Assembly: GCA_019746975.1 (NCBI GenBank)
Contig: JAIERK010000177.1
Location: 1-40,636 of the forward strand
Length of the DNA stretch: 40,636 nt
Reading direction: 5' to 3'
From: Candidatus Obscuribacterales bacterium
GTDB taxonomy: Bacteria; Cyanobacteriota; Vampirovibrionia; Obscuribacterales; Obscuribacteraceae
Part shown: piece by piece, positions 15,128 to 24,262 of the stretch
Position numbering within the stretch: position 1 is the stretch's first letter
How the letters are laid out: each line of letters opens with the position of its first letter
Notes under the pieces: generated by a model
What the model was told of the DNA's origin: nothing
Database searches by the model: none
What the model saw: only the letters and a program-made list of their open reading frames with translations
Translations under genes and position numbers: made by a program

Positions 15128-16515
15128 TATTCGCCCTCACCCAATTGGTCTTTAAGCAGATTGGATTTGAGCAGGAACGAACCTTTGCTTACGACCCGCT
15201 CCCCAGCGATGACACCACTCTTGATTGCGACTAGACTGTTCATCTGATTGCCGGTGACAACATCGCGAGGCTCGAACGCTCCTTTTCCTTTCGGAATAAA
15301 AACTACTGTTCTGCCGTTTACTGTTTGAATAGCATCAGCCGGAACGAACGTCCCGCCTACCGAGCCGGCTGCGGCGAAGACCACTTGCACGAAGGAACCG
15401 ACCTTAATGCGATTGTCCGGATTGCGTATCTCGACCCGAACTCGGCCTGTTCGAGTGTCTTCATTGAGACGCGGATCGATATAATCCACTTTGCCTTCGA
15501 CTGTGCGATTTTCTGTCTGTACCTTTGCTGGCATGCCGACATATATGTCGGAGATTTTTCCTTCTGGAACGCTTGCTATCGCCCATAACTTTTCTGTATT
15601 CGCTAAGGTCAAAAGTGGTTTTCCTGCTTCGAACCCAGCACCAGGATTGACGAATCGTTCGATTACAGTGCCAGTCATCGGCGCTCTCAGTTGAATAGCT
15701 GAGATGTCGTGGGTACCGCGATTGTCGCTCTCGTCTAGTAGTTGTGCATCAAGCGCTTTGAGCGCATCTCGGATGTGCTCAGCCTCGGTCTTTGCGGTGC
15801 TAAGCTCGGCACGCGCTTCAGCGACTTCGCGGTTTAACGAGATATCCTTTTGAAAATTGAAATCCGCTGTGGCTCTTTCGAACTCGGCTTGTGCTGCAAT
15901 CATGTCTTTCTTTGCTGCTAAGCCTTCGCTGACTAGCTGCGTGGCGCGCTTCAAGGTCGCTTCGGCCTCTTCCAGTGTAGCCTTCGCTTTCAGCACGCTG
16001 ACCCGATTGGCCGCCTGGGTTACGCGCAGCATATTTTGCTGAGCCAGCTTCAATTTCGTCTCTGCTTCGTGAAGCTTTCCATGCAGCTCGGCGACCTGAG
16101 GACTGTCAATCTCGACAAGCAAAGCGCCCTTCTTAACTTGATCGCCGAGTGCTACGGAGATCTTTTCCACCCGACCGGATACGAGTGGTGTCACTTGTTG
16201 AAGCTGCTCCTGGTTGGGTTCGACAACACCGGGGATCGTCACTGCTTGGGCTGGTGCGGAGCCCAGCACCGGAGTAGTCTCGGTACAGAGAGCGGTATCT
16301 CGACCTTGCATCTCAGACAAGATTTGATGTGAGTTGGGACCGGTCGATTCTTCTAAGCCCTTCGGCGGGTCCAACTTTCTCCCTTGCAGCCCCAGCCACA
16401 GGAACATAGTAGAAACTGCACATATCACCACGATAGCGATCGTAATGAGCCAACTTTTCGGTTCTGCTCCTTCTTTTGAAGCTTGAACAGTATGAACTTT
16501 TTCTGGCGCTTGCAC
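15127..16515 (-). CDS. czcB: Periplasmic adaptor of the metal efflux pump, CzcB type
   Basis: The 462-residue membrane-fusion protein has an N-terminal transmembrane anchor (about 22-43) and a barrel-sandwich/lipoyl half VSGRVEKISVALGDQV. Then comes a long helical hairpin (about 145-260, rich in Ala, Glu and Lys), the second lipoyl half around QLRAPMTGTVIE, a beta barrel and a C-terminal domain with VRVEIRNPDNRIKVG. It would join CzcA to the outer membrane channel. The start is GTG 16515, with GAGGAG about seven bases upstream. It lies 84 bases after the Cys-rich gene and overlaps czcA. No His-rich metal-binding extension is present. Confidence 0.93.
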   Translation of the reverse strand: MQAPEKVHTVQASKEGAEPKSWLITIAIVVICAVSTMFLWLGLQGRKLDPPKGLEESTGPNSHQILSEMQGRDTALCTETTPVLGSAPAQAVTIPGVVEPNQEQLQQVTPLVSGRVEKISVALGDQVKKGALLVEIDSPQVAELHGKLHEAETKLKLAQQNMLRVTQAANRVSVLKAKATLEEAEATLKRATQLVSEGLAAKKDMIAAQAEFERATADFNFQKDISLNREVAEARAELSTAKTEAEHIRDALKALDAQLLDESDNRGTHDISAIQLRAPMTGTVIERFVNPGAGFEAGKPLLTLANTEKLWAIASVPEGKISDIYVGMPAKVQTENRTVEGKVDYIDPRLNEDTRTGRVRVEIRNPDNRIKVGSFVQVVFAAAGSVGGTFVPADAIQTVNGRTVVFIPKGKGAFEPRDVVTGNQMNSLVAIKSGVIAGERVVSKGSFLLKSNLLKDQLGEGE

Positions 16516-16599
16516 GTCGCAACTCCTCTTCTTCTTCGGTCAATAACAACACCATGTCTCATCGCGGTAGACGTCAATCTACAACGGTTGTTGCTATTC

Positions 16600-16962
16600 T
16601 CAAATCAGAAGAAGTCGGCGCAATGATACAGGTGTCTGACGAAGAGCTCGAGGCGGTGCTCTTTCTCCGTGAGTCGTCACCAGAATAGATTGATATCTGA
16701 TCGCTTGCTCGAATGTCGGAATGGAGATGCTCGTTGTACAATCACTGAAAGTCCAGAGCGTAGGAGCCTCTGAACCGACAGCTGGTGAATTTTGCATGGA
16801 GCAGCAGTTGCTCGAATGACCACAGTCTTTGCATACATCGCCAAATGCATCGTCGTGCAAGGTCGCTGCTATTGCTTGTGCCGAGCAGCAACAGGCGGAT
16901 GAACTAGGCATCCACCAGGAAACCAAAAGTAAGGCAATTATGAGTATGGTTTTGGTTTTCAT
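16600..16962 (-). CDS. Secreted cysteine-rich small protein of the czc operon
   Basis: The 120-residue product has a signal peptide (1-22, WWMPSSSA) directly followed by CCCSAQ. A cluster of further cysteines and histidines follows (HDD, CKDCGHSSNCCSM), then a region without cysteines except one. Eight or so cysteines in the first 55 residues, with His, fit a periplasmic metal-binding or metal-sensing role, which its place in front of czcBA supports; this is inference. Its ATG overlaps the stop of the 67-residue gene upstream (ATGA), so the pair is translated together. The C-terminal RRLLLI end is unusual. Confidence 0.6.
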   Translation of the reverse strand: MKTKTILIIALLLVSWWMPSSSACCCSAQAIAATLHDDAFGDVCKDCGHSSNCCSMQNSPAVGSEAPTLWTFSDCTTSISIPTFEQAIRYQSILVTTHGERAPPRALRQTPVSLRRLLLI

Positions 16963-17162
16963 TTCCGCAAAACTGGCTCTACATCTTGAGTTTCGCAGAT
17001 TACATCCGCGAGCGCAAGTATTGCGAAAAAATGAACTATTTCAGAAATATATCCGACCAAGATATCTTGCAATGGTGACAGACTGTCGGACGACGATCCG
17101 GCGTGCATAGCGCTCCAAACACGCCGAATGAGTTGTTCCTCCGTCAACTTGTCAGAGTCCAT
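16959..17162 (-). CDS. Small protein, first gene of the czc operon
   Basis: The 67-residue product begins MDSDKLTEEQLIRRVW and has one hydrophobic segment (about 32-55, DILVGYISEIVHFFAILALA). It may be a single-pass membrane or membrane-associated peptide. It shares four bases (ATGA) with the next gene and therefore looks like the leader of a four-gene unit. I do not recognise a family. The ribosome site is weak. Confidence 0.5.
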   Translation of the reverse strand: MDSDKLTEEQLIRRVWSAMHAGSSSDSLSPLQDILVGYISEIVHFFAILALADVICETQDVEPVLRK

Positions 17163-17679
17163 GCCTATTTCACTTTCGAGGTATTGATCTCGCTTTTCTG
17201 TTTGTCTTATGCACCAAAGACCAATTGATTCTTACTTCTGGTTCTTAGCGCTGATTGCGATCGCCTCAAGTGCTTTAGATAAATTGCCGTTTCGATATCC
17301 TGGTTCGAAGGCACCATTGATCTTAGATCCCACGGATGTTGGTCATATACCGGTTTCTTAGAGGCTCTGCCAGCGACTGCAGATTCACTTAGAGTAAAAC
17401 TTTTCGAACTCAGTGTACCTTAATCGCCTTTCAGTTGCTCAGAAATGTACGACGAAGAATATTCGTGTGATAAGTGGGTGGAGCCACTATAGGTGATACC
17501 AGTAGTCGGTTACCGGCTCATTCACCTGCAACAGTACAGATGAGTATCAATACCGACCTGGAGTCGAAACTTTAAATTTTGGTTTTGAGCTGAAGTTACG
17601 TATATGTAACGTTGCCGGCAGAGAATACTAGCAGGGGAAAAGTTAAGAAGTTAACTGGACACGGGCTGGAGAACAACAT
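17163..17679. other. Divergent intergenic region between the czc operon and the pilin-like gene
   Basis: The region holds the promoter of the leftward metal operon and that of the rightward TadE-like gene. A near-perfect palindrome, GTTACGTATATGTAAC, lies at 17595-17610, 70 bases before the latter, and could be an operator. I see no coding relic and no obvious metal-regulator box near 17163. Confidence 0.4.
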
Positions 17680-18504
17680 ATGAAGCTGAAAAAGACGTTT
17701 TATCAATCGCGTCCTCGAAACAAGCGCAGAGCCTCTCACGGTGCCGTGCTTGCCGAAGGCGTTGTCGGCACGATCATTTTTATACTGATTTCAGTGCCGC
17801 TGCTTATCTTTCTGGGTAATATGAGTGCCCATTTGCTCTATGTCGGTCAGCTCTCGGCTGTTGCCTCCAACCTGGCTTGGGTCGCATGTAAAAAGGATGG
17901 GGATTGGCTAGGGTTGCCTCGTCCCAATACATACAAAAACCCGAGAAATCAGGACTACAGTGCTCTTGCCCAACAGATGTGTTCTAAGTTGGGGATCAAG
18001 AACGCCTCTGCCAGAGTGAGTGTAGACCAGTCGTTTGGCGATGCGACAATCTACACGTGCGATCTTAACGCCAATGTTTTCGTTCCATTCCCAATTACTT
18101 TCTTCGGTTTTAATTTCGCACAACTCTTTCCAGGTTCCGTCTCCGCACGCGGGGTTTCAGCCGTACCACTTATTCAGCCGTATGCCATGGTGAAGATCGA
18201 TGGACCAATCATCGATAATCCTGCGACCAAGACAGGCAATGTTAACAAAAGGCTGATTTGTTACTTACCGGCTTATGGATTTTCCAGAGAAGGCGAGACA
18301 ACGCAGGAACCTCCTTTGGGCACGCCTTACCACGATCGCCGACCAGACAATTGTGTTTCGCTCAATCACTGGCCGCTCGATAAGGAGATGCTGGATTACA
18401 TGGGTGTCCAGTACCTCCCCAACCGGGCTCCTGTTGGCAAACAATGTTGGCCGACGTTCGTTCATCCTCAGGTGTTCGGGGACAATACGAACGACTTGCG
18501 GTAG
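17680..18504 (+). CDS. TadE-like pseudopilin/secreted protein
   Basis: ATG 17680 follows a GGAG at good distance. The 274-residue product has a short basic leader, then GAVLAEGVVGTIIFILI and a hydrophobic helix (about 22-48) that continues into an amphipathic stretch. This is the N-terminal shape of TadE/TadF pseudopilins, with a Glu near the start of the helix. The rest is soluble with about eight cysteines (CKKDGDW, MCSKLG, YTCDLN and others) that may form disulphides outside the membrane. No other tad genes are present, so the role is uncertain. The next gene starts 90 bases on. Confidence 0.6.
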   Translation: MKLKKTFYQSRPRNKRRASHGAVLAEGVVGTIIFILISVPLLIFLGNMSAHLLYVGQLSAVASNLAWVACKKDGDWLGLPRPNTYKNPRNQDYSALAQQMCSKLGIKNASARVSVDQSFGDATIYTCDLNANVFVPFPITFFGFNFAQLFPGSVSARGVSAVPLIQPYAMVKIDGPIIDNPATKTGNVNKRLICYLPAYGFSREGETTQEPPLGTPYHDRRPDNCVSLNHWPLDKEMLDYMGVQYLPNRAPVGKQCWPTFVHPQVFGDNTNDLR

Positions 18505-18594
18505 AGAGTCTTTTGATCAGATGTTAAACAGAGCAATGCAAGTGGTATCACACTTGGTTGCCAGATGGTGGGATCATTAGGGGAGATTGTTGCC

Positions 18595-19947
18595 ATGAGT
18601 TACTTTCAGATTGCTTCAAACCATAACAGTTTTGGCAGCAGCACGTGTATAACACAGGGTAGTTTTCAAAGCCCAGGAAGTCTGCTGAGCATAATTGCAA
18701 GTGCAAAAGCCACCGAACTAGGTGTCGTCGACATCACTGGTAAGTTGGTTAGCGGACGACTTTTGATTGCGGACAATGACACTATAAGTGGTTGTGTAAT
18801 CGATGGCACTGGTGAAACGGGAACCGGCGCCGTATGCAAGCTCTTACTATTACCATTCGGCAATTTTGTTTTCAGGCAAGCAGTACCGCAGGACGAGTGG
18901 GAACTGCAACAGCAATTGGAGTTGACCTCAGATGCAGTGGCAAGCTTTCTGGCCGGTCCCTCGTCGATTGGGCTGGCATCCCATGCGACTGCCGCATTGG
19001 ACCTATGTTTCGAGCCGGAAGCGCCTCCATATTCACCAGAAAATGATTATGTTCAATCATTGATTGATGCTGTGGGAGTGGCGACTGTTCTTCAAGACCA
19101 ACCCGACACCTCATTAGAGAAAACCGCCAGATTTCCTGCTTGCCAGGAGCACAGCCGGGACTGCCAGAAGCTAGTTGAAGGGGTTGCTCAGAGAAAGCTA
19201 ACTAGTGAAGTCGACTTTCGGATACGCGAAAAAAGAGTAGTCGAAAAAATTGAAAACATCGAACCTCAATCGAAAGTTACAAGGCCGAAACAGTCAGAAA
19301 TTCTCGTGGCAATGTTAGGCTTTGGATTGTTCATTGCGTTCGCAATGGTATCACTGGCTTCCTCCATCAGTGATCTGACTTCAAATACTTCTTCTTCTTC
19401 TTCTAAACCCATTGCAGCAACAATCGCTTTTAACCATGAGTCGACAGAGCAGAGCTCTAACGAAGGTGAAGAACAGCAACCCACAAGATATTCGTTTCCC
19501 GCGCGAGCCGCCTATAATTCCGAGCCTCCCCCAGTCTCTAAGTCCAATACAATCTCGCATAGAGTGACATTCGATAAGACCGATATTGGAACCGCTCCTG
19601 CTGGCGAGCAGACAAGCGCGACTTCTGGAAGTCAGGTCGATGATACTCAGGTCGTCTCGTTCTGGGTGAAGGAAATTAAGAAAAATCCCAACGATCCTGC
19701 CGCTCGGGAGCAGCTTGCCTACACACTGCTTCGTGTCGATAGAGCTGAAATATCGATCGAACAATTCCAGGCATTGATGCATCTGAGAAATGTCAGTGCA
19801 GAAGAGTTGATTCGGTATACCAGCGCACTTTCTATGTATAACCACAAGGCTCTTGCCGCTCAGCTGTTACGAAGCGTTCTGTCGACCGATCCAAATAATG
19901 ACGCAGTTCGTGCGCAACTTGCACAGATGGAAACGGTATCGCAATAG
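18595..19947 (+). CDS. PATAN/DUF4388-like protein with membrane helix and TPR-like tail
   Basis: ATG 18595 has AGGGGAG nine bases upstream and is preferred to ATG 18565. The 450-residue product begins with a unit resembling DUF4388/PATAN domains: GSFQSPGSLLSIIASAKATE, then GRLLIADNDTISGCVIDGTG, GTGAVCKLLLLPFGNFVFRQ. Domains of this kind occur in response-regulator-like and adaptor proteins. Residues about 235-257 form a membrane helix (LVAMLGFGLFIAFAMVSLAS), followed by a serine run. The tail is disordered and then TPR-like (NDPAAREQLAYTLLRVDRAEIS, PNNDAVRAQLAQ). It may be a membrane adaptor with an inner sensing domain. Probably co-transcribed with the TadE-like gene. Confidence 0.6.
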   Translation: MSYFQIASNHNSFGSSTCITQGSFQSPGSLLSIIASAKATELGVVDITGKLVSGRLLIADNDTISGCVIDGTGETGTGAVCKLLLLPFGNFVFRQAVPQDEWELQQQLELTSDAVASFLAGPSSIGLASHATAALDLCFEPEAPPYSPENDYVQSLIDAVGVATVLQDQPDTSLEKTARFPACQEHSRDCQKLVEGVAQRKLTSEVDFRIREKRVVEKIENIEPQSKVTRPKQSEILVAMLGFGLFIAFAMVSLASSISDLTSNTSSSSSKPIAATIAFNHESTEQSSNEGEEQQPTRYSFPARAAYNSEPPPVSKSNTISHRVTFDKTDIGTAPAGEQTSATSGSQVDDTQVVSFWVKEIKKNPNDPAAREQLAYTLLRVDRAEISIEQFQALMHLRNVSAEELIRYTSALSMYNHKALAAQLLRSVLSTDPNNDAVRAQLAQMETVSQ

Positions 19948-20039
19948 TCGGCATAAAGCTGACATCGCCAAGATTTGACATCCAGGCGCACTGAGCGCGA
20001 AATCGTGAAACCTCGTTAGGCAGCCGATTTGTAGGCACC

Positions 20040-20110
20040 TTTTATCCCACGGGTTAATCGATATCGATATAAAATTTGACATAGAGGTGCTTGTGGCGTA
20101 ACAAGCTGCT
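20040..20110. repeat. Possible diverged single copy of the 69-bp repeat family
   Basis: The sequence TTAATCGATATCGATATAAAA carries the same AATCGAYATCGATATA core as the arrays at 2.3 kb and 29.6 kb, but the flanks are diverged. It lies in the gap between two convergent genes, the same kind of place as the other copies. Confidence 0.35.
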
Positions 20111-20180
20111 CTCAACTTCGATTTTTCAACTTGTCGAAAAGGTCGTTTTTATAAATGGCAGTCGGGACAAATCAACTTTG

Positions 20181-20834
20181 TCAAGGCTTCCAAACTATGC
20201 TTTCCATCGCTAAGTTAGCTTCTGGCAGCAACTTTGAGAACTCTGGTTCTTTTCCTTCGAAATACATCTCTTTTACTTCTTGAAAGTCAGTCGACATCTG
20301 TCCGGATTTACGCGCCCAATTGGGGAAATAGTATCCGACGAATTGTTTTCCACCCGAAATCCATTCTCCGGTTATGCGAAGCAATCGCTTTCCACCAATG
20401 AGCCGAGTCTCGGCATGTTTAATACTAAATGCTGAGGTATCGCCAACGGTGTCAAGCAGATCATATCCAAGTGCACTCACTTCATCATTTGTGAGTACAT
20501 GGGAAGGCTTTAAGAGCAAAGTCTTGAAGTGCTCTCCAGCGGATTTGCCGACTTCGACACCACGATCGAAAATCGATAGGCTCGTGCCCTTGCTATCCGA
20601 TGGAGTGAAGGTGATGCTCGTAGAGACCGCACCATCATCAGGATGGTTAAGCGCTTTTCGCCAGGATTGGGGGACTGTTATGGAGTCAATCGGCTCCATC
20701 TCCGTTATCTTGTTTACTACTGTTTGAGTCACTGTTTTTCTAATCCTGCTCAATGGGGCTGTCGATGGACTCTTTTGATCTTTGCGATAAATGTGTTCTG
20801 GTATTGCTGGTTTGTCTACTGGATAGTCGACCAT
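20181..20834 (-). CDS. Partner gene downstream of the papain-fold protein, unknown function
   Basis: The 217-residue product has no signal peptide. After a basic, proline-containing leader it has a single alpha/beta domain: SITVPQSWRKAL, then SITFTPSDSKGTSLSIFD, then the strands RLIGGKRLLRITGEWISGG and FVGYYFPN, ending AMESIVWKP. The strand pattern and final helix resemble PsbP/Mog1-fold proteins, a weak similarity. Its ATG 20834 has a GGAG eight bases upstream and comes 34 bases after the stop of the large papain-fold gene, so they are probably one operon. In toxin loci such a position would suggest an immunity or chaperone protein; nothing else supports that here. Confidence 0.65.
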   Translation of the reverse strand: MVDYPVDKPAIPEHIYRKDQKSPSTAPLSRIRKTVTQTVVNKITEMEPIDSITVPQSWRKALNHPDDGAVSTSITFTPSDSKGTSLSIFDRGVEVGKSAGEHFKTLLLKPSHVLTNDEVSALGYDLLDTVGDTSAFSIKHAETRLIGGKRLLRITGEWISGGKQFVGYYFPNWARKSGQMSTDFQEVKEMYFEGKEPEFSKLLPEANLAMESIVWKP

Positions 20835-20868
20835 TCTTTTGCTCCGTTGTCACCTTTTGCTAACGCGA

Positions 20869-23800
20869 TTACTTTCTCTTTGGTGGTGTATACCACTCGA
20901 GTTTGCCGCCTCCTGAGCCTTTAGACAATGTTTGCATACTATCATACAATTCCTTCACGGTGATTCTAACATCATTTTTTTGACCCCATGAGTTATCGAT
21001 TTTCACAGTGCCTGTCTTCGGATCGTAGTCGGAGACAAGGACTACATGGTTGCCGCCGTCAGGCCTCGGCACTTTGTTTGGATCTTCGCCTCTTTCCACA
21101 GCGGCTCGCTGCCTGGCCATTTGTTGGAGTCTACCGCTATTGAGTGAGACGATTGCAGATTTATCGCCGAGCTTAGCTAGGCTTTCTTTCAGTTGTTCTT
21201 CCGATCCAATCTTGCCACCTACGAGTCTATCGAAATCCTTTCCTGCGCTGCGCTTCTCGTGCAACAGATATCGACCATCCAGTTTCGACCCGGTTAGTTG
21301 ATTCCATGCGTCGGCAATCTCGGAACCACCAAGCAACGGACTATCATTTGGTTTTGAGGCTCCGTCTTTATTCAGGTGCAGAGTCGATTCGCTTCCGTCT
21401 TCGTTCTTCCGCACGATCCGACCGCCGGTGTCGGTTCGACTTTCCGGTGTGACTTCCCTGTATGAAAGCGAGCCTTTAGGTACTTTCTTACCGAGTGGAT
21501 CGACCGTATCCCGCTGTACTCTGCTGTTGACTAGTGAAACATCCCACAGCTTACCGAGCGCGGTGCGATGACCGCCTTCTGGTGGAAATTTCGATTCTGG
21601 GCTACCAGGACGTACTTTTACGGAATCCATGGGAACGTTGATGGTGGTACCATCTTTAGTGGTGAACTGACCCCTATTGGCGACATCTGCTGTAAGCTTC
21701 GCTGCTACTTCTGGTTGATCTTTGAGAGCCATTCCGCGTAAGACAGTGACATTGCAGGTCTTATTTCTACCCTGATCGTTGTCAGAGGAATTGGTTATGT
21801 GCCAGTACAGTTGATCTGCGAGTTCTGCCTTCTCTCTTGATGTAAGGGCTGCATCCTTGCCATCAAGAAGTCGGTCGGCCTGTTTGTACACCTCTTGCTT
21901 TTGCTTGTCCGTGAAGTTCTTCATCGAGTCGAACTTCTTAGCGTTGTCGACTAGACGTTCCTTCTGTTCAGAGGTGAGATCCTTGTTGGTGTAGATTTTC
22001 TTCGCGAACTCGGATGGAGCCTTGAACGGTTTTTTATCATCGAGTTTAGAGTGTGACCAGGAGCCATCTCCGTTCTTCGTTAACTTGAGATTCTCTTTGC
22101 AGGATTGATACTCGGTCGGTCTTCCCTCACGGTCGAATTTGGTGGCTTTTATTTCATCCTTTTGTTTTGCTTTTTCTGCCGGGGTTTTGTCTTTTGGTTT
22201 GTCGAATTCTTCCTTTGGTTTGCCGTCTGGATTCTCAGGCTTCACTGCTCCAGGGGCTGGATCTTTTACCGTCGAAGTTGGTGCATGTTCCCTTACCAGG
22301 GGGCCATCCTTGCCGGCTACAGCGCTCTTCACTTTTCCATCTTTATCGACGACGACACTCATGCGGAACGTCTCACCTTTGTCGTTTTTGTATTCGTTGA
22401 GCTCGGAATTGGTCTTTGGCTGAAAGTCCTTGAGCGACTTGTTGCCTCGTGCAATTTCCTGATTTAGCGTTCCAGTTTTGTCCTGCCCAACCCTGGTGAA
22501 TGTTTTTCCATTCAAGGTGAATTTGTCGACCGAATGGGGCTCCTTCTTAGTGCCGGTAAAGGTGAACTGTCCAAGGTCAGTTTTACTACTGAGAACCACA
22601 TCGTTGTTAATGTTCTTCGTCACTTCATAACCGCCTGGTCCCTTGTACGTGGCGGTACCACCTTTGGTGTCGCGCGTGACGGAGGTGACTTTACTGTTCG
22701 CATCTTTGTCGGTAAACGTAACCGTATTGTCGGATACTTTGCCTTCTCTGTATTTGCCGGTCGTGCCATCAAGGTATGTTGTTTTGCCTTTGTTGGTCTT
22801 GGTTCCATCAAGCCAACTGTAAGAGTTGGCATCACCGGAAGTGCTCGTGAACTTGGTTTCGTCGCGCTTCCCTTCCCCGGTGCCAGGCTTACCCGGATTG
22901 GTGAAACGCTCGAGCGACTTGTTATGACTTCCCTGAAGTGCGACTGTTGACTTCACAGTGCCGTCAGAAAGCTGCTCTCTGGTAACATCTTTTGCGGGCA
23001 CGAACTTCTTACCATCCCATGCATCGAGAGAGGTTCTGCCATCTTTTCCGATAGTCTCTCTTGTGTTGTTTTCGAGGTTGAACTTGGAGACCGTTCCATC
23101 GGGAGATAGGTACGATACTTTTTTGTCGGGTGCATCGGAGTTTTGATACCTGACTTTTCCATCGGTGGTGAGGTCCAAATCGCCTTTGAAGAATCTGCCG
23201 GACATGCCTACCGAATCGATTCCAAGGGACTTTAATGCCGTCTCCGCTCCCTTCAAGCTTTCGGCACTAGGTGCTTTTTCTCCGAGTTTTCCCGCTGCAC
23301 GACTCCAAATACCGTCTGCGACTCGGCTGTAACTGACGGTCTCGTTGCCGATTTTTAGATTAATCTTGTTGACCTGATTGAAATTGTCACGTGACGCCGT
23401 GACGCCTACTTTTCCGACGTCTCTTACAACGAGGTCTGTCGAGATACGTCTGCCGAATTCATCGAACTTCGGTGGCTCCTTCGGTTTTGTCTGATCGTCA
23501 TGGTCTAATTGCGAATCGTCTCTATCATGGGATGAACCGGTCGGTGGAAAGTCTGCTGCTGGCTCGGATTTCCGACCATCCACGGGCTTATCTGCGTCGG
23601 TTCCACCGCTTCCTTTCAACTGACCGGTGCCGGGCAAACTCACTCTAGCACCGCCGGCTTCGACAGTCGCGTTCGGCAGACCGTTCGTCGCTGCGTAGAG
23701 TCCAGCTGTGCTCTCAAGACCAAGATCAATTTTGTCCTGATCCGTATCGCTTTCGCCTCCGGCATCTTTTTCGGCGCCGGATTTCGATTTCTTTATGAGT

Positions 23801-23949
23801 GACGATGATTCTTTTTCTTCACTGTCGCGTGAGACACCAACTTTGGGCGCGCTGTAAGAATAAACTTCCAATTGCGCAGCCGTCGGTTGATCTTGTTGTT
23901 GATTTTTCTTTGGTAAATCAGGTAAACCACTTGCGGCGTCCGAAACCAT
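20869..23949 (-). CDS. Giant predicted papain-fold cysteine protease/effector
   Basis: Start ATG 23949 has AAGGTG just upstream and begins MVSDAASGLPDLPKK; the frame is open to 24090 but that part is leader-like. The 1026-residue product has no signal peptide. Residues 1-170 are a disordered Ser/Asp/Lys-rich leader. Residues 170-600 are beta-rich repeats with DGxx turns (DLTTDGKVRYQ, KVSYLSPDGTVSKF), like YD/RHS-type shells. Residues 600-690 are a charged Lys/Glu/Pro linker. The C-terminal 330 residues look like a papain-type fold, with Cys732 in RNKTCNVTV, His968 in GGNHVVLVSDYD and Asn986 in DNSWG, the classic papain ending. It may be exported by a non-classical route and act on other cells or on surface proteins; this is inference. 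A paralogue, broken by a stop, lies at 37688-40489. Confidence 0.8.
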   Translation of the reverse strand: MVSDAASGLPDLPKKNQQQDQPTAAQLEVYSYSAPKVGVSRDSEEKESSSLIKKSKSGAEKDAGGESDTDQDKIDLGLESTAGLYAATNGLPNATVEAGGARVSLPGTGQLKGSGGTDADKPVDGRKSEPAADFPPTGSSHDRDDSQLDHDDQTKPKEPPKFDEFGRRISTDLVVRDVGKVGVTASRDNFNQVNKINLKIGNETVSYSRVADGIWSRAAGKLGEKAPSAESLKGAETALKSLGIDSVGMSGRFFKGDLDLTTDGKVRYQNSDAPDKKVSYLSPDGTVSKFNLENNTRETIGKDGRTSLDAWDGKKFVPAKDVTREQLSDGTVKSTVALQGSHNKSLERFTNPGKPGTGEGKRDETKFTSTSGDANSYSWLDGTKTNKGKTTYLDGTTGKYREGKVSDNTVTFTDKDANSKVTSVTRDTKGGTATYKGPGGYEVTKNINNDVVLSSKTDLGQFTFTGTKKEPHSVDKFTLNGKTFTRVGQDKTGTLNQEIARGNKSLKDFQPKTNSELNEYKNDKGETFRMSVVVDKDGKVKSAVAGKDGPLVREHAPTSTVKDPAPGAVKPENPDGKPKEEFDKPKDKTPAEKAKQKDEIKATKFDREGRPTEYQSCKENLKLTKNGDGSWSHSKLDDKKPFKAPSEFAKKIYTNKDLTSEQKERLVDNAKKFDSMKNFTDKQKQEVYKQADRLLDGKDAALTSREKAELADQLYWHITNSSDNDQGRNKTCNVTVLRGMALKDQPEVAAKLTADVANRGQFTTKDGTTINVPMDSVKVRPGSPESKFPPEGGHRTALGKLWDVSLVNSRVQRDTVDPLGKKVPKGSLSYREVTPESRTDTGGRIVRKNEDGSESTLHLNKDGASKPNDSPLLGGSEIADAWNQLTGSKLDGRYLLHEKRSAGKDFDRLVGGKIGSEEQLKESLAKLGDKSAIVSLNSGRLQQMARQRAAVERGEDPNKVPRPDGGNHVVLVSDYDPKTGTVKIDNSWGQKNDVRITVKELYDSMQTLSKGSGGGKLEWYTPPKRK

Positions 23950-24232
23950 ATGCACACCTTGCACAAATACTGATGTTGAAATGTAATTGACAAATGTTGC
24001 AAAAATATTGAACAGTCTGACGAAAGAGATTTGCGGATCGAAGAGATAACGGCATTTGGATTCTAGGCTATCAGTTGAAATGCGGACCATTGATAGCGTG
24101 TTTCAGCAGTTCTTAATTATGAGAATTGATATTTGCTTGGTATCGAAGTTAGTGCACCTCTCAAATTCTTTGTAGAAACCAAGAAGATAGCGGGCTGATA
24201 ACTCCACTACCTTCTGTTTTCTTTAGAAGCTC

Positions 24233-24247
24233 CGCGCAGCCTGCGCG
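24233..24247. terminator. Short GC hairpin after the 63-residue gene
   Basis: CGCGCA pairs with TGCGCG around a three-base loop, a very stable small hairpin 16 bases past the stop of the minus-strand gene at 24263. It has no T-run, so its role as a terminator is doubtful. Confidence 0.3.
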
Positions 24248-24262
24248 AACAAAATTCTATCC

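Noticed and set aside
17232..17343. Apparent minus-strand coding relic upstream of the czc operon
   Set aside because: Careful reading base by base shows a stop in the frame; the apparent peptide came from joining two frames.
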